A stretch of DNA of 64,000 nt from Dryas octopetala (Eukaryota; Streptophyta; Magnoliopsida; Rosales; Rosaceae): assembly GCA_963921425.1 (NCBI GenBank), contig OY992834.1, forward strand, positions 4,588,001 to 4,652,000, read 5' to 3'. The notes under the pieces are model-generated. The model was not told the origin of the DNA and ran no database searches. It was given only the letters and a program-made list of their open reading frames with translations. This document shows positions 22,744-35,290 of this stretch, one piece after another; the first letter of the stretch is position 1, and each line of letters begins with the position of its first letter. A program made the translations under genes and the position numbers.

Positions 22744-25155
22744 ATGGGATCGGGGGTAGCTTCTTCTAAGACTTGGCAAAGCTTAAGTATTGCACTCCCT
22801 CGTCCATCTTATTCTTCTTCTTCAAAATCATCATCATATTCTATTTCTTTTCATTCACTCACAAAGCCTAGTGGAACCAATGGAGCTTTGCCTTATGGGT
22901 TTGTTCATGGTTTGGTCTCTTCTGGGTTGAGTAATTTGAAAGGTCAAACTTTGAAGCATTCTTGTAGAGCCAATTTTGATGACTTCTCATTCGAAGAATT
23001 GTCGGATCAGATTGAAGAATTGGCACAAAAGTTCAATCTTTGTGAGGATGATGACGAAAATGAAGAGGAAACAGCTTGCGTTGGGTCGAAAACGTCTCCC
23101 AGTTTCACGTACCCAGAAGGAGAAAATAGCACAGGTAGTGGTTTTTCAATGAAGGTTTCGAGCTTGAAGCTTAATTCTTTAGAACCTTCTTTGCTTGGTA
23201 TTCATCCAGAGCCACCAGACTGGCCAGAAAGAAGTGAAATCGTTCGGTCCAGCATTGAACGGAAGGCCAACAGCCTTGAGTTTCCTCTGTCCCTTCGGTT
23301 GATAAAGAAGAAGCAGCAACAATGGGAAGAGAGTTCCATAGAAGCAGGGGAGTTTACTCTTTGCTCTTTGAGCAAGGCCTTCTCATCCATGGTGTTCATT
23401 ATCCGTGAGCTTCATAGCTACGCTTTAAGCATAAGGGAAAGTCTATACTCTGAAGACTTGCAAGAGATTATATCTAAGGTGCAAAGAGAAATGAATGCCT
23501 CATTTGTGTGGTTGTTTCAGCAGGTCTTCTCTGGGACACCGACTCTCATGGTCTATGTGATGATCTTGTTAGCAAATTTCACTGTCCATTCAATGAATGA
23601 TAGTGCTGTTGTTGCAGCCACTCCTTTGCCGGTTATCACTGATATCTTGACTGCCACTGAGGAAAACGAATTACAACCCAACTCAAAATTTGGTGAAGCT
23701 TCCAAAGTTGTGAAATTTTCAGTGACTTCTTCTAATGGGGTTGTGGAAAAGGCCTTGAATGGAGGCAGAGATGGTGATGGTGGGGGCAAAGTGAGCCCCA
23801 GTGAAAGTGGGATTGAGGATGGTGGGGATAGGCTCTTGGGGAGCTCGACAAGTTCAATCCAATATCCCATTGGCGTCCCAGAAAAGATGTATGGCGTTTC
23901 GTTATTGAATAATGAGGAGTTCACAAAGGAGGATGAGGTGAATTTGTGGAACTCAGTGGTGGAGGAAGCTTCAAGAATGCAGGCAGAGTTGAGGGCTGAG
24001 GCTCTTGATCATGAAACCGTGCAACAATTTGTGTCACCGGTCACTGTGCATCTCGAAGCAGATGACTATGCACATTTCTTCAGAACCGATCTTTTGTACC
24101 AGATGGGTTTGGCTCAAGAGCCCAATAATCCACTTCTTCTGTCAAATTATGCGCAATTCCTCCATGTTGTGGCCCATGATCACGATAGGTGAGTATTAAA
24201 TTATCTACTTTAATTTGCTTATTATTTGCAGTTGTTCATCTTTGTTGGTTTTGTTGTCTGCTTGTCTGAAATTAACTTGACTAAGAACATAACCATTTTG
24301 ATGAAAGTGAGCAAGACTAGACAATAGCCATATATGTATATGAATACAAGTGATTATTTTGTAAGGTTGGACCATGAAGGAATTGATAGATGACTAGATT
24401 TGGTTCTGTTTCTTCTTATGCTTACATGCACTAGCATGAAGGCTATGGCAGTCACTATATAGGAGGAAAACCGTATCAGAAAGGATGTGAGTCCTTGCTT
24501 CATTTGGTTCTATGTGGTGTTATCAAAACATAGGTCCCACTGTTGAAGATGGGAAATTTTGTACTTTGCTGCATGTGATCCTCTTTGAAGATAGCTAGAG
24601 AATGGTGGGGTATGATGTTCTTAATTGAGCTTTGAAGGACAAAACATGTATCACTTTTTGTCATATGGATCTTGGCTCTCATTTACATGGGTCCAGGAAG
24701 TTTAACTGCCCCACAAACATCATTGTATAGATGGTTTATCAACTTATCACCAATTGAATCCCCTGGGGATAGTCCATGTGGTGAGGGAGAGTGGGGAAAA
24801 TGTTAGGATTCAAATAGGTCATAGGTTCAATCTCATCCAATGTACAAAAATACACTTATCACGGTATATGACAGGACTTAATGTGTTTGGTGTATGCAGG
24901 GCAGAGGAATGCTTCAGGCGCGCTGTGCAAGTGGAGAAACCAGATGCTGAGGCTTTGAGCCGATATGCAGACTTCTTATGGATAGTAAGGAAAGACCTTT
25001 GGGCTGCAGAAGAGAGATACCAGCAGGCAATGTCGACCGAGCCCTACAACCCGTACCATGCCTCCAAGTACGCCAGCTTCCTCTGGAGCACTGGCGGTGA
25101 AGAGACTTGCTTCCCTCTCAACACATCCTATGACAACTACAACAAAGTTTTGTAA
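22744..25155 (+). CDS. TPR-like superfamily protein, plant-specific
   Basis: Two exons, 22744-24188 and 24900-25155, give 566 residues. The N terminus is rich in Ser and poor in acidic residues (from MGSGVASSKTWQSLS on), which could be a plastid-targeting region. It is followed by an acidic stretch (about residues 80-120), a hydrophobic segment VYVMILLANFTVHSM near residue 270, and a C-terminal array of TPR-like helical pairs spanning the splice site (LLLSNYAQFLHVVAHDHDRA, ALSRYADFLWIVRKDLWAAE and YHASKYASFLWSTGG). It resembles an Arabidopsis family of uncharacterised TPR-like proteins (At1g80130 and At5g20190 are the members I recall), whose helices contact partner proteins; no partner or reaction is known to me. 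The intron contains a possible SINE. The first in-frame ATG is used. The gene converges on the GT64 gene downstream. Confidence 0.85.
24755..24870 (+). mobile_element. Possible tRNA-derived SINE in the TPR gene intron
   Basis: The intron holds TAGTCCATGTGGTGAGG (24769-24785), resembling a pol III A box, and ATAGGTTCAATCTC (about 24823-24836), resembling a B box, at a spacing compatible with a tRNA-derived SINE head. No clear poly-A or T tail or target duplication was found. Confidence 0.3.
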
Positions 25156-26197
25156 GTAGCTGAATAAAGATGGACCTACAAAGTCGCTATCTGGTATTGA
25201 CATGAACCTGTTTTTTTATTTTTACTTATTTACTGTTGAGTTTCTGTCTGAGACAATTAAATTACATATTTATACGAAGGAATTGCACCAAGAAAATAAG
25301 AATCTCTATCCAGTTTTGTACCCCAGCTGATTCATAATAAGAAATGAGTTTGAGCTTTGACGAAATTGTTTGCTTGAACATGTCCAAAATATGCATGTGG
25401 TACCAAAATTAGCTCTACGACTTTCTCAGTGATCATTTGGCATCAATGGTAAGTTGACCAAAATACTGCAAGGGAAATGCTTTGAATTTCAAGATTTTTC
25501 TGTTCTGAATTTGGAAATCATTTCAATTTTAAAATACTATTTTCCCTTATAGAGTCTTGTCTAAATTAATAACGCAATCTTAAAATTCAAAAAGATTCAA
25601 GAAATCAGATGCATGCTTCAACTAAAATGATCACCAAATCCAGTTTTCGAAGTTTCCACAGAAGGTGGGATGTTAGATATTTGGAAGCAGTGTGATCTGT
25701 TGACATAATAGTTTGTTTGTCAAAGTCGTTTACTTTCATCTACCTTAATTAATTATGAATTATGATTGGATAAATCATGAAGATCAGGGATTAGCCTTGA
25801 ATCATTCAAACTATAATTTGTAAAGTCTGACAAAAAAAGAAAAGAAAGAGGATGAGTGGATGAAAAGTAAATTTGTAATTTCAAGGTAAAAAAAAAAAAA
25901 AAAGAGAGTTAAAATGGCTAAAATAGAACTTGGAATAATAAAAAAAATACCCTATCTCATTACTCCTCATATAGCAACTACTTCGTGTTACATGGTAAGA
26001 ATACAATTATACAAGAAATCAATCTATATCAATATGGGCGTGCTAAACTAGCTTCTGTCACAAAAACGCATACATTTGTAGAATTCGATATGAGACAACT
26101 CAGGAACCTAAGAAGTATCTGAATAACCAACTCTAACAGAACCAAAACATCGGAAATTCTCTCAGCAATTCCATAGAAGAAAATGTAAGCTCTGGAA
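25156..26197. other. Convergent 3' regions of the TPR-like and GT64 genes
   Basis: About 1 kb between two stop codons on opposite strands. AT-rich, with an A-tract near 25887-25901. No further gene seen. Confidence 0.5.
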
Positions 26198-28923
26198 TCA
26201 CCAAAACCAGATGTTGCGACTGTCAACAGCCTTCACAGACGTAGGTACCAATGGCATTCGTCCAAACTCGGCAACAAATCTATCAACGCAGTGGGTTCTT
26301 CTTTCACTGTGACCTCCCATGCTACTGATTCCAGTTGAACCAATCTCGAATATTTTACCTGAATGAAAGTACCAGTAGCATATAGTGAGTTATTATTAAT
26401 TAAACAAAGAAATAATGAGTGCTAATGTAAGAGTGTATTGTCAAAGCAAAGTGACGATTAGAATAACAGAAACATGCAGTCTTAAGTTTTCAAAATCTAA
26501 TAACACACATTTTCCTTGGTTTCCCACTTCCACTTCAGACTAACGAACACAATTTCATTGCTGGTGCCTGTCAGACACAATTTCTTGGTTTACAATATCT
26601 ATAAAAGCAATAGTCCTTTTTTTCTCCCTTTCCCTCCTTTTAAACACTGGTAATGTGGTGGGAACAAGTGGGGTAGACCTCTCCCCAAAATCACAAAACA
26701 AATTAATATTCCTCCAAAATGTTATTTAACCAGCTATACCATCACAAGCAGAGGACAAGTCCCCCTCAACTGCCAAAATTCTAGCCTCAACCTAAATATA
26801 TAATTTTGAAAAGAATATAAAAGTATTAGACAATGATTATTTCATCATATGAAATGAAGGTACATGGTTGCACCAAGTTGGAGGACAGTTGGTTCAAGTA
26901 AAACAAGCTATGGATAAAGAGTGTGAAAACTGTGGATCAAGCTGATGAGTAAAGACACACAAACAAATGAGGGAACTATCAACATGAACCCTCATAGAGC
27001 TAGATACAAGTATTATATGTGGTTTTTGACTTCTACTGCCTGTCCTTTATTCAACAAAGTTTATGACATTCACCAAAAGAAAATAAATAATATTATCTCA
27101 TTTCAATTGTATTCAGATTATAATAACCAGTAAATAACCAAAATAATCATTCATTGGATGGCATTAGAAAACTACTCTATGTCGAACAAGGAGATGCAAG
27201 GAAGAAAACTTAAAAACAATTATAATTTGCATAGAATATATGATTACCTTTCACCCATATAGGGGGAGCACCAGTCACATTTGCTACGAGAAAAGACATG
27301 GCAATGTCTTCACAGTTCCTGGTGAAATCCAGTCCAACATTCAGTGGAAATTGCACACACAGCTCAAAAGCCTCAAATGATGTATGTTTAGAAAAAGATA
27401 AGCAACAAATGCTCAAAGCAAAATTGAAAACCTGTTCTTGGTTATATATTCTTTGATCGATACTGGCATTTCATTTGTGAACAGACTTAGGTACTTTTTG
27501 TGGAAGAAGGCAGCCTTAGACAGCACCATACTGTATGTACCCGTCCACCAAACCGACCACCATCCACCATATACATAGTGATTCTTATCACCTTTCTGCA
27601 CACAGAGCATATGGTGGTTAGATAGTTGTTCGAGTGTTCCATAAAGAGTTTTCAACATTATGAATAAGAATTGCGATTCTTCAGTAAATGCTAATGGTCT
27701 TGATGTAAAGGTTGTCTAGCCTAAAAAGTAGAAAACAATATATAGTTCAAGTTTAAATGGATCTATAACAAGTTGATACTCACAAAATTAAAAAGAATAT
27801 TCAGACCAAGAATTGCAGCAAGAGGAGACACTATATCAGATTGAGACATACCATTTGATCAAGCCAGTGCATACGGGGCACAAATCCAACCATTGTATCC
27901 GACGCACTTTGCCAAACATCAAAAGCAAATTCCACTGAAGAGCAGGGAAATATGACATCATCATCGATTGAAAAAATGGCGTCTGTTTTCAAATCCTTAA
28001 TTTCTTTGAACCGGTTGTTCAAACTGTCTTCCTTATTGATGTCAAATTTCAATTCAACTTGTCGCCCATCTCTAGTGTTCAATTGTACAATGTGGTATAG
28101 AAATTTTCTCAGGGAATCAGATGGAGGACTTGGCTCACTCCACACAATATGTATCGAATCAAGCCGAGCACATCTAGAATAGTGTGAAATAGACTGCTTC
28201 AAAAGATCATATCTCTTCCATGTGTTCATTACAATAGAATACCCTTTCCTGCGTACAAATTACAAAAAAGAAAAATAGAAAGAGCCAAGTAAGCGTCAAT
28301 TCCATTGAAATATGTGTAATAAAATAGCACGATTATTTTCTAAATATATTCATCCCAACTTTTCCCAATCAATTATCTAATATGGAAATTATTGTCAACA
28401 CTCCAAAATAAGATTCCCCAATTTATTTACCTCAATTTGACCATACAACGACTCATTTTCAATTCTTTTGGGATTTTGAAAATATCTGATTCAAAGCAAC
28501 AAAATAGAAACTTTCTTTAAAATGGCTTTTCCAGAAAGCAAAAGTCGCAAAGAGGGAGTTTTGCTCACTAAACATCAGATATAAACGCCGAATTTACTTG
28601 CCAAAAATAGAATGATTCACAGTGATTTGCAAGTTTGAATGGTTGGCTTAAGTCTGATAATTAATTTCTAATTAGCTACTAATGCGGGGGGCTATCAAAA
28701 GTTAAACAACTGTAACGAACCGTGAATCAGAGAACCGTTCCAGAGAAGCAGTGTGACTGGTCCATCCCATGAAGTCCGAAGCTCGACTAGCGAGCGCGAA
28801 GAGGGTGAGGCCGATGCAGCAGCAAAGCAGAAGCTTGATCTTCACCGATCCAACGGTCGAGATCATCGCCTGCCGGAACCTCTGAACCGGTCGACGGTTA
28901 AACACGCTCCCTCTCGTCACCAT
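26198..28923 (-). CDS. Glycosyltransferase family 64 (exostosin-like) membrane protein
   Basis: Five exons: 28923-28721, 28248-27852, 27595-27432, 27318-27248, 26358-26198; 996 bases, 331 residues. It is a type II Golgi-type enzyme: a short basic tail, a membrane anchor at about residues 29-45 (KLLLCCCIGLTLFAL), then a GT64 catalytic domain beginning KGYSIVMNTWKRYDLLKQ. The DxD-type metal/nucleotide-sugar motif is SIDDDVIF (about residues 161-168), and the family motifs YGGWWSVWWTG and RNCEDIAMSFLVANVTG follow. Plant GT64 members include GMT1/EPC1 (mannosylation of GIPC sphingolipids), GINT1 (GlcNAc transfer to GIPC) and At1g80290. In Arabidopsis the GMT1/EPC1 gene is, from memory, next to HSPRO1, so position favours GMT1/EPC1, but sequence alone does not settle it. 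The open frame continues 15 codons upstream without an ATG (TTG is the first near-cognate codon), so I start at the first ATG. Confidence 0.88.
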
Positions 28924-31900
28924 CACCGCGTGGCGGCTTGCCGGGGAACTCGCTCGTTCGCGCGCCAAGCCGAGCTAGTAGCTAAGCCGATTTGGCCGAG
29001 TTGGAAGAATCGCTTCGAGGACGAGTTCGGAACTCAGTCGTCGCAGTTCCAGAACTTTGCCACTAGCTAATATCTTTGTCTCCGGTCCTGTCGTCGCCAG
29101 TAGAGTAATAAGAGAGTATAACGGTGTGACGCGACCATACGACGATGAGTGATGGACGGCTGCGATGAGATTAGAGATGGTGATGGGGAGCTGATGTCGT
29201 CGATCACACCGTCCACGCTCGAAGGGACGTCCGCACTGACGTTTTGGTCTATCAGATCGGGATGGGACTGAGGCCTGAAGGGGATAAGGCTACTCCAGCG
29301 TGTAGGGATGGGGATTGTTTAGAGTGCAGGTAGGGGACGCAAAGATTGGTGCTAATTAAGGCGTACGACAACTAAGAGCTTTGCGTTTTGATTACAAATG
29401 ATATTTGTTGTCGACGAAGTTATTGATATGTGTCCTTACTCCTTATCCATAAGAAGGAATTTACAGGGAAATACAAATATACAATTTACAAGAGTAGTAA
29501 ATAAAAAGGAAAAAAAATAGAGCCCACCATGTTTGAATGGCTTGTGGTCGACAAAGCTGTCTGTCAGTCATTTTCCAATGCTCTGACGACGTCTTTTGTC
29601 CTCCGTCTAGGAGTACAACTCTATTGGGTTTGTTGGATAATGGATATGGTTAACCAAATACCTATTTGGTCCTGAATTTTAGAACAACTTATAATTAATA
29701 GTAATTTTGGTAAAAGTGTTTCTGTTTATAAGTATATATAAATTTTTATAAAAATTTTAAATATTTTATGCAAAAATATTTGAAAGTACTTTTTAAGAAA
29801 ATATATGTTAGATATTTCTCAAAAAATTACTTACAAGCATTTTTATAACTTAAAAATATTTTTATTTATTTATATCAAATGCAACAAAAAATAATTTTAC
29901 TAATCTAAAAGTACTCTTGTAAATTTTAAAAACACCCCAAACGAGCCCTAATTACTGCATGATATTTTTTGCTTTGGCTTGAAAAGTCAATATCTCTACA
30001 TTCGTCTAATGTTGAAATAATCAAATACACTTGAAACTAGAACAAAATCCGAAATCCAGGTGCTAAATTTTTAGTGATTGAGCACCGCGAATGTCAGAGA
30101 ATGATGATGTATGTCGTGGATTCCAATATCACAACAAATGTCATTTATACACTGTTTTCTGATTGTGATGGAATGAATTCCTTATGTTTGATGTGAATTG
30201 TGAGGTCCGTCTTCAAGTAATAAAGAAAGAAATGAACTCGGCGTGACTAGACTAGTTGTTGAGCGAATGCTAGAACATGCATGAACAGTTGATGAAATTA
30301 ACTATAAAGAGAGTAGCTTATAGCTTTACATTAACTCTCTCTGGTTTTTGTGTATTTTTGCTTGCTTATCAATTTATCATTCATCATTCTTAAATTCATA
30401 ATGAAACTTGATTACGTGGACCCAACAACAATCCGTGACTGGATGGATATTAATAATTAGGCCAATGAAAAACTAAAATTATGGTCGAGAGTCCAATAGA
30501 GATTAATTGGGTCTGTCAGAAGTTGGTCCAAACATTTAGTTGGGCCTCCCTAGGGTCAGAGCATCAGAATTCAGAAGTCCACAACAAATAAGTCATGAGA
30601 TAATTCACAAAGCAACAAAATAAAGTGATTAATTAAGTAAGTAGCTAATAAATATGGTCAAACATTCCGTCCCTTTGTCAGGCAGGCTTGAGGGAGTCAC
30701 ATCATAATAGATAGCTAAGGCCAGTGGCCACAGTAGTAGCACTACTCAATTCATATAATTCATTTTAAAACATGAACCATGCGCATCAAAACAAGAATGA
30801 TGAGCTTGGGCGGTGAAAGTCGGTTCTACTTTATTTGCAATTTGCATTATTGCTTCTGGATATCCTTTTTTTACTTTTATGAATTGGTGAAGAATTCATT
30901 ATAACCTTTTTTGTTTCTTTTCTTCGGAGACAAAAATAACCCAAGTGCATGCACATCAAATACAAGTCCAATACAGAGTTACATACATCGCCAAGTACAA
31001 AGTAACAAGTGAACAAAACACAAAATGATACAAAGAAAAACTGCGCGCACATACTGTTAATTTATCATCCTACCACTTATAAGTTCTAAAAGCCAATTAA
31101 CATGTTCAGTTGGTTTGCTCATCTATGCTTATTTAATATGTGTCTCTAGAGTTCTATATGTGGTTATTTGTAGGGGGAGGGAGACTTGAAGTGAAATATA
31201 GGGAAAAAGAATTATGTACGAGTATTATTGCTTCAATTTTGCATTTTATTTGGTCATGTAAAGTGGTTTACGACCGGTAATATTAAATGATTTTGTTGTC
31301 TTTGGTTAAATGATCTACGATGAAGTTTGATTTAAAAGTTAAATTAGGGATATGGTGAGTGAAAATATAAAAGATTGTCATTTGAAATAGAAAGCAGAGA
31401 ATTAAGTGATATTAGAATTTTGGGAAGATAAGTATTTAAAGAAATAAAGAGGAGATTGAAATGCGAAAGAAAAATAGGACGAACTAGAATCATAAAGGGA
31501 ATAGAGATTAAAGAGAAGAACCGAAAGAGAAGACAATCAACTTAGAGAGTGAGGCAAAACTCCATCGAAAGAGGGCATATTTCAAGAAACCTATCACTCT
31601 CTTATGCGAGATGAATCTTTAAAATTTGAGGTTTAATTTATCTTAGTTATATTACTTGGGTTTAAATTTAAGAGCATGCTTTGATCATAATGTCTGCCAC
31701 AAAGGGATTCACTAATCTGTTGCTTGCAACCCGAGTTTTCATAATTCGATAATAATTGTTCATGAGTTATCATAAAGCTCCTTGTTATTCTTTTCCTTCT
31801 TGGGTCACATAGTAAAAGTGATGATTTTTTTTACTTTTTTCATTGGATTGGTTGATTGATAAGTCCAACAATGGTACATAGTTCTTAAGTAAATGGTCCT

Positions 31901-33800
31901 GGGAAGAAATTATTATTATTATTAGTTTGCTTAAGTCAATGGCTGTGGTGAACATTTAAAAAATTATCCTTGCTCGTTTTTATTGGTTTTTTTATAGACT
32001 GATAGGAGCAAACTACCTAATCATCTATATCTTCTTTCTTATATATATCTTTCATGTTAATATGACACAGCATCTCACTTTTTGTTGCTGTTTTAGAATT
32101 ATTTCCTTGTCTCCAGTGCTTAATCCATCTGGTTTAGTATTTATTTTTTTAATTAATGCAGCAAATGTAAAAATTAAAAAATAAAATAAAAAAGCTCTGG
32201 TCAAGCCAACTCCAACCTCTGGTAGGAGCACGTGCTGCCAAATCAGCAACAAGCAAAGCAATGGCCTTAATTCAACGGGCGGCTGCTCCTACCAAACCAA
32301 ATTATTGGAAATTTGTAGAATCAAATATGTCTAAGCGATTTTTGTCACCATTATATTTTTTTTTGGTCACCATTATATTAAAGATTGAGCACCATATATT
32401 ATTTATGGCTTTGATTGGGAATAATTGTATCTTATGCGAGTGTTTATCCACATGCTCTATTCATTTAAACATTAATTATACCAATTTCATGCAACTAAGT
32501 AGTCAGATTAATCCCAAAACCAAAGAGGCGTAATTAGCCTAATAAATAACAATATTATGAGCGAACACTTCACTATTCTATCATCAACAATAATTTGTAT
32601 TATTATAACTTTCCAAGGCTGGAATGTATATACAGCTAGTTTAGTAAGCTATATCAATTTTTTTGAAGTATTTTATTAAACACTCTGCAATTTTAAGATC
32701 GAAAAATATGAGTGAATAAACTGACTCCGTGCAACAACTATGTAAACGATAAACTCTATTCGCTTTTACGTAAATCTCTGGGTCATAACTTTAATCATTC
32801 TAATACTGAGCCAAAACTTTGAAATTAAAACTTAAATATTTGGTGATACTCATTCTATTTTGTTAGTCCCCTGTGAAGCTGACTAGTGACTACCATATAT
32901 GGTGCACCTGTGGTCCAGATGGTACCATGAGCCCCTTGTAATCTCCAGATCTGGCTCACTCCAAGTCTCCAATTCCATCTGTATTTGAGTTTGAAACGTA
33001 ATAATGGCGGGCCAGGCCAGGACATACAAATTCCCACCCCATGTGGTGCCTCCAATATATTCTATACATATGATTCTCTCTGCGCCATAGGCCCATAGCA
33101 AAATGGTGAACATAAAGAATCGGAGATGATTGCAATTAACAGCGACGTGAACCTTTTTTTTTGTTATCCACAAATGTCACTATTTGCAATTACACAATTA
33201 AACTATCTAAACTCTCTCTAACAAACACGTTGACAAGTTTAATTAATACGCACATTACATAATTGTTAAAACTCCATGATCTAATTCTCATACTTGTTAA
33301 TTGTTATCTATGCAAAGCAGGAGCTGTCAGCACAGCAATTAAATCCTCTCGAGTACGTCTTTGCACATATAACATATTGATGAAGAGATAATTAATCATG
33401 GGGTGTGCTCGTCCTCTCATATATATAAAAATAACATCAACAACAACAAGGGAATCAAACTTAGGACTCAGAAAATAATTTAATTGATTGAAGCTTCTTT
33501 GCCAGTAATTGCCACCTGTGAATTAGCAAAAACATTTTTGTTCATTAAAAGCACGAGCTAAACAAAATTAGCTGCACCACAGCAATTAAACAACAATCAT
33601 TAATCACCCGTTAACACTTATAATACGTAGTCCATGGATAATCTAAGCACGTGCTAGAGATTTTTTCCAGAATGTTCAGAGTTTGCTGGAACCAAAATCA
33701 TCATCAAATAGAGTGCTCTCAAGTTTCAGCAACATTTTTGAAGATGGACTACTGGACTGGACGGTGCAGTATTATCTCCCGCACTCATGGACACCATTGT
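28924..33800. other. GT64 5' region and long intergenic DNA
   Basis: About 28924-29330 is GC-richer and probably holds the GT64 5' UTR and core promoter. Beyond that the DNA is AT-rich with no open frame showing a family signature. I see no gene, tRNA or structured repeat that I can support. Confidence 0.5.
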
Positions 33801-33801
33801 G

Positions 33802-34013
33802 CCACGTGGAATTACCAATTTTTATTCTCACTTAAAGCCATTTACGTCTAATTACGTCCTTTTCTATGAACACTTAAGAAATGCCCAGAAAATGATTGGT
33901 CGGCCACATGATAAGAAAAATAAATCAACTTAATACAACCGTTGGGTCCCGCCACCTCTCTTCCTCACTTGATCAACTCCAAACCAAAACTCACTCCCAT
34001 GCTATATATATAA
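33802..34013 (+). promoter_or_regulatory. G-box and TATA box of the PIP1 gene
   Basis: A palindromic G-box CCACGTGG is at 33802-33809 and a TATA box TATATATATAA at 34003-34013, about 95 bases before the start codon. A G-box close to an aquaporin promoter would fit control by abscisic acid or light, but that is inference. Confidence 0.55.
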
Positions 34014-34107
34014 CCACTCTCCACTCAAACACACTCACCACTCTCATCAAATCGATCAAACGGTCAGCGAGAGCTGTTCGATCTTTCTGAGATTAATTAA
34101 TTAGAAA

Positions 34108-35290
34108 ATGGAGGCCAAGGAGGAGGATGTGAAGTTGGGAGCCAACAAGTTCCCGGAGAGGCAGCCGATCGGGACGGCGGCGCAGAGCCAAGACGAGGGA
34201 AAGGACTACAAGGAGCCGCCACCGGCGCCGCTCTTCGAGCCGGGCGAGCTGTCCTCCTGGTCGTTCTACCGGGCTGGGATCGCTGAGTTCGTCGCCACGT
34301 TCCTGTTCCTCTACATCACCGTTTTGACGGTGATGGGCGTCTCGAAAGCTGACAGCATGTGTTCGACGGTCGGGATTCAAGGGATCGCTTGGGCTTTCGG
34401 AGGCATGATCTTCGCCCTCGTCTACTGCACGGCCGGCATCTCAGGTTCCACACCAAAACGCACCGTTTCAGTCTCCTTTCATATATTACGTATTAGTATC
34501 AATTAAATTATTAGAAACACCGACACATGTAGTTGTATGATTCTTGTAGGGGGTCACATAAACCCGGCGGTGACTTTCGGGCTATTTCTGGCGCGGAAGC
34601 TGTCGCTGACGCGGGCGGTGTTCTACATAGTGATGCAGTCGCTTGGGGCCATAGCCGGTGCTGCGGTGGTGAAGGGTCTGCAAGGCAGTAAAGAGTTCGA
34701 GAGGCTCGGCGGTGGAGCCAACGCTGTGAACCATGGCTACACAAAAGGCGATGGGCTCGGTGCTGAGATTATGGGCACCTTCGTCCTCGTCTACACTGTT
34801 TTCTCTGCCACTGATGCCAAGCGTAGCGCCAGAGACTCCCATGTTCCTGTATGTTTGATCGATCTCTGCCTCTTATTAATTTCATCATTTGTTTTAAGAT
34901 TTGATTGGGTTAATTGTGATCATGATCAAATGTTTGAATTGGGGTTTCAGATTTTGGCGCCTCTGCCTATTGGGTTCGCGGTGTTCTTGGTGCACTTGGC
35001 CACCATCCCCATAACTGGAACTGGTATCAACCCAGCTAGGAGTCTTGGGGCAGCCATCATTTTCAACAAGGACCACGCTTGGGATGACCATGTAAGCTAG
35101 CTTTCTCTTTTTAGAAGGACCCTTGTTTGGGTTTTAGTCAATTGGATCTTGAATCTTGATGCTAATTTTTTTTTTTTTTTTTTTTTGGATGATGCAGTGG
35201 ATTTTCTGGGTTGGACCATTCATTGGAGCCGCACTTGCAGCTTTGTACCACCAGGTTGTGATCAGAGCCATTCCCTTCAAGTCTAAGTGA
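34108..35290 (+). CDS. PIP1: Plasma membrane intrinsic protein, PIP1 subfamily aquaporin
   Basis: Water (and possibly CO2 or H2O2) channel of the plasma membrane. Four exons: 34108-34444, 34550-34848, 34951-35091, 35198-35290; 870 bases, 289 residues. The long N-terminal tail [20 protein letters not shown] is the PIP1 hallmark; PIP2 tails differ and PIP2 proteins have a longer C-terminal tail. Both NPA pore motifs are present ([10 protein letters not shown], residues 117-119, and [11 protein letters not shown], residues 239-241). The selectivity filter has the water-type His in FLVHLATIP (residue 227) and the Arg after the second NPA. The C terminus is the short basic IPFKSK. Six membrane segments are expected from family structure. 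PIP1 proteins usually need PIP2 partners to reach the plasma membrane. Introns sit at the conserved PIP positions. No defects seen. Confidence 0.97.
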
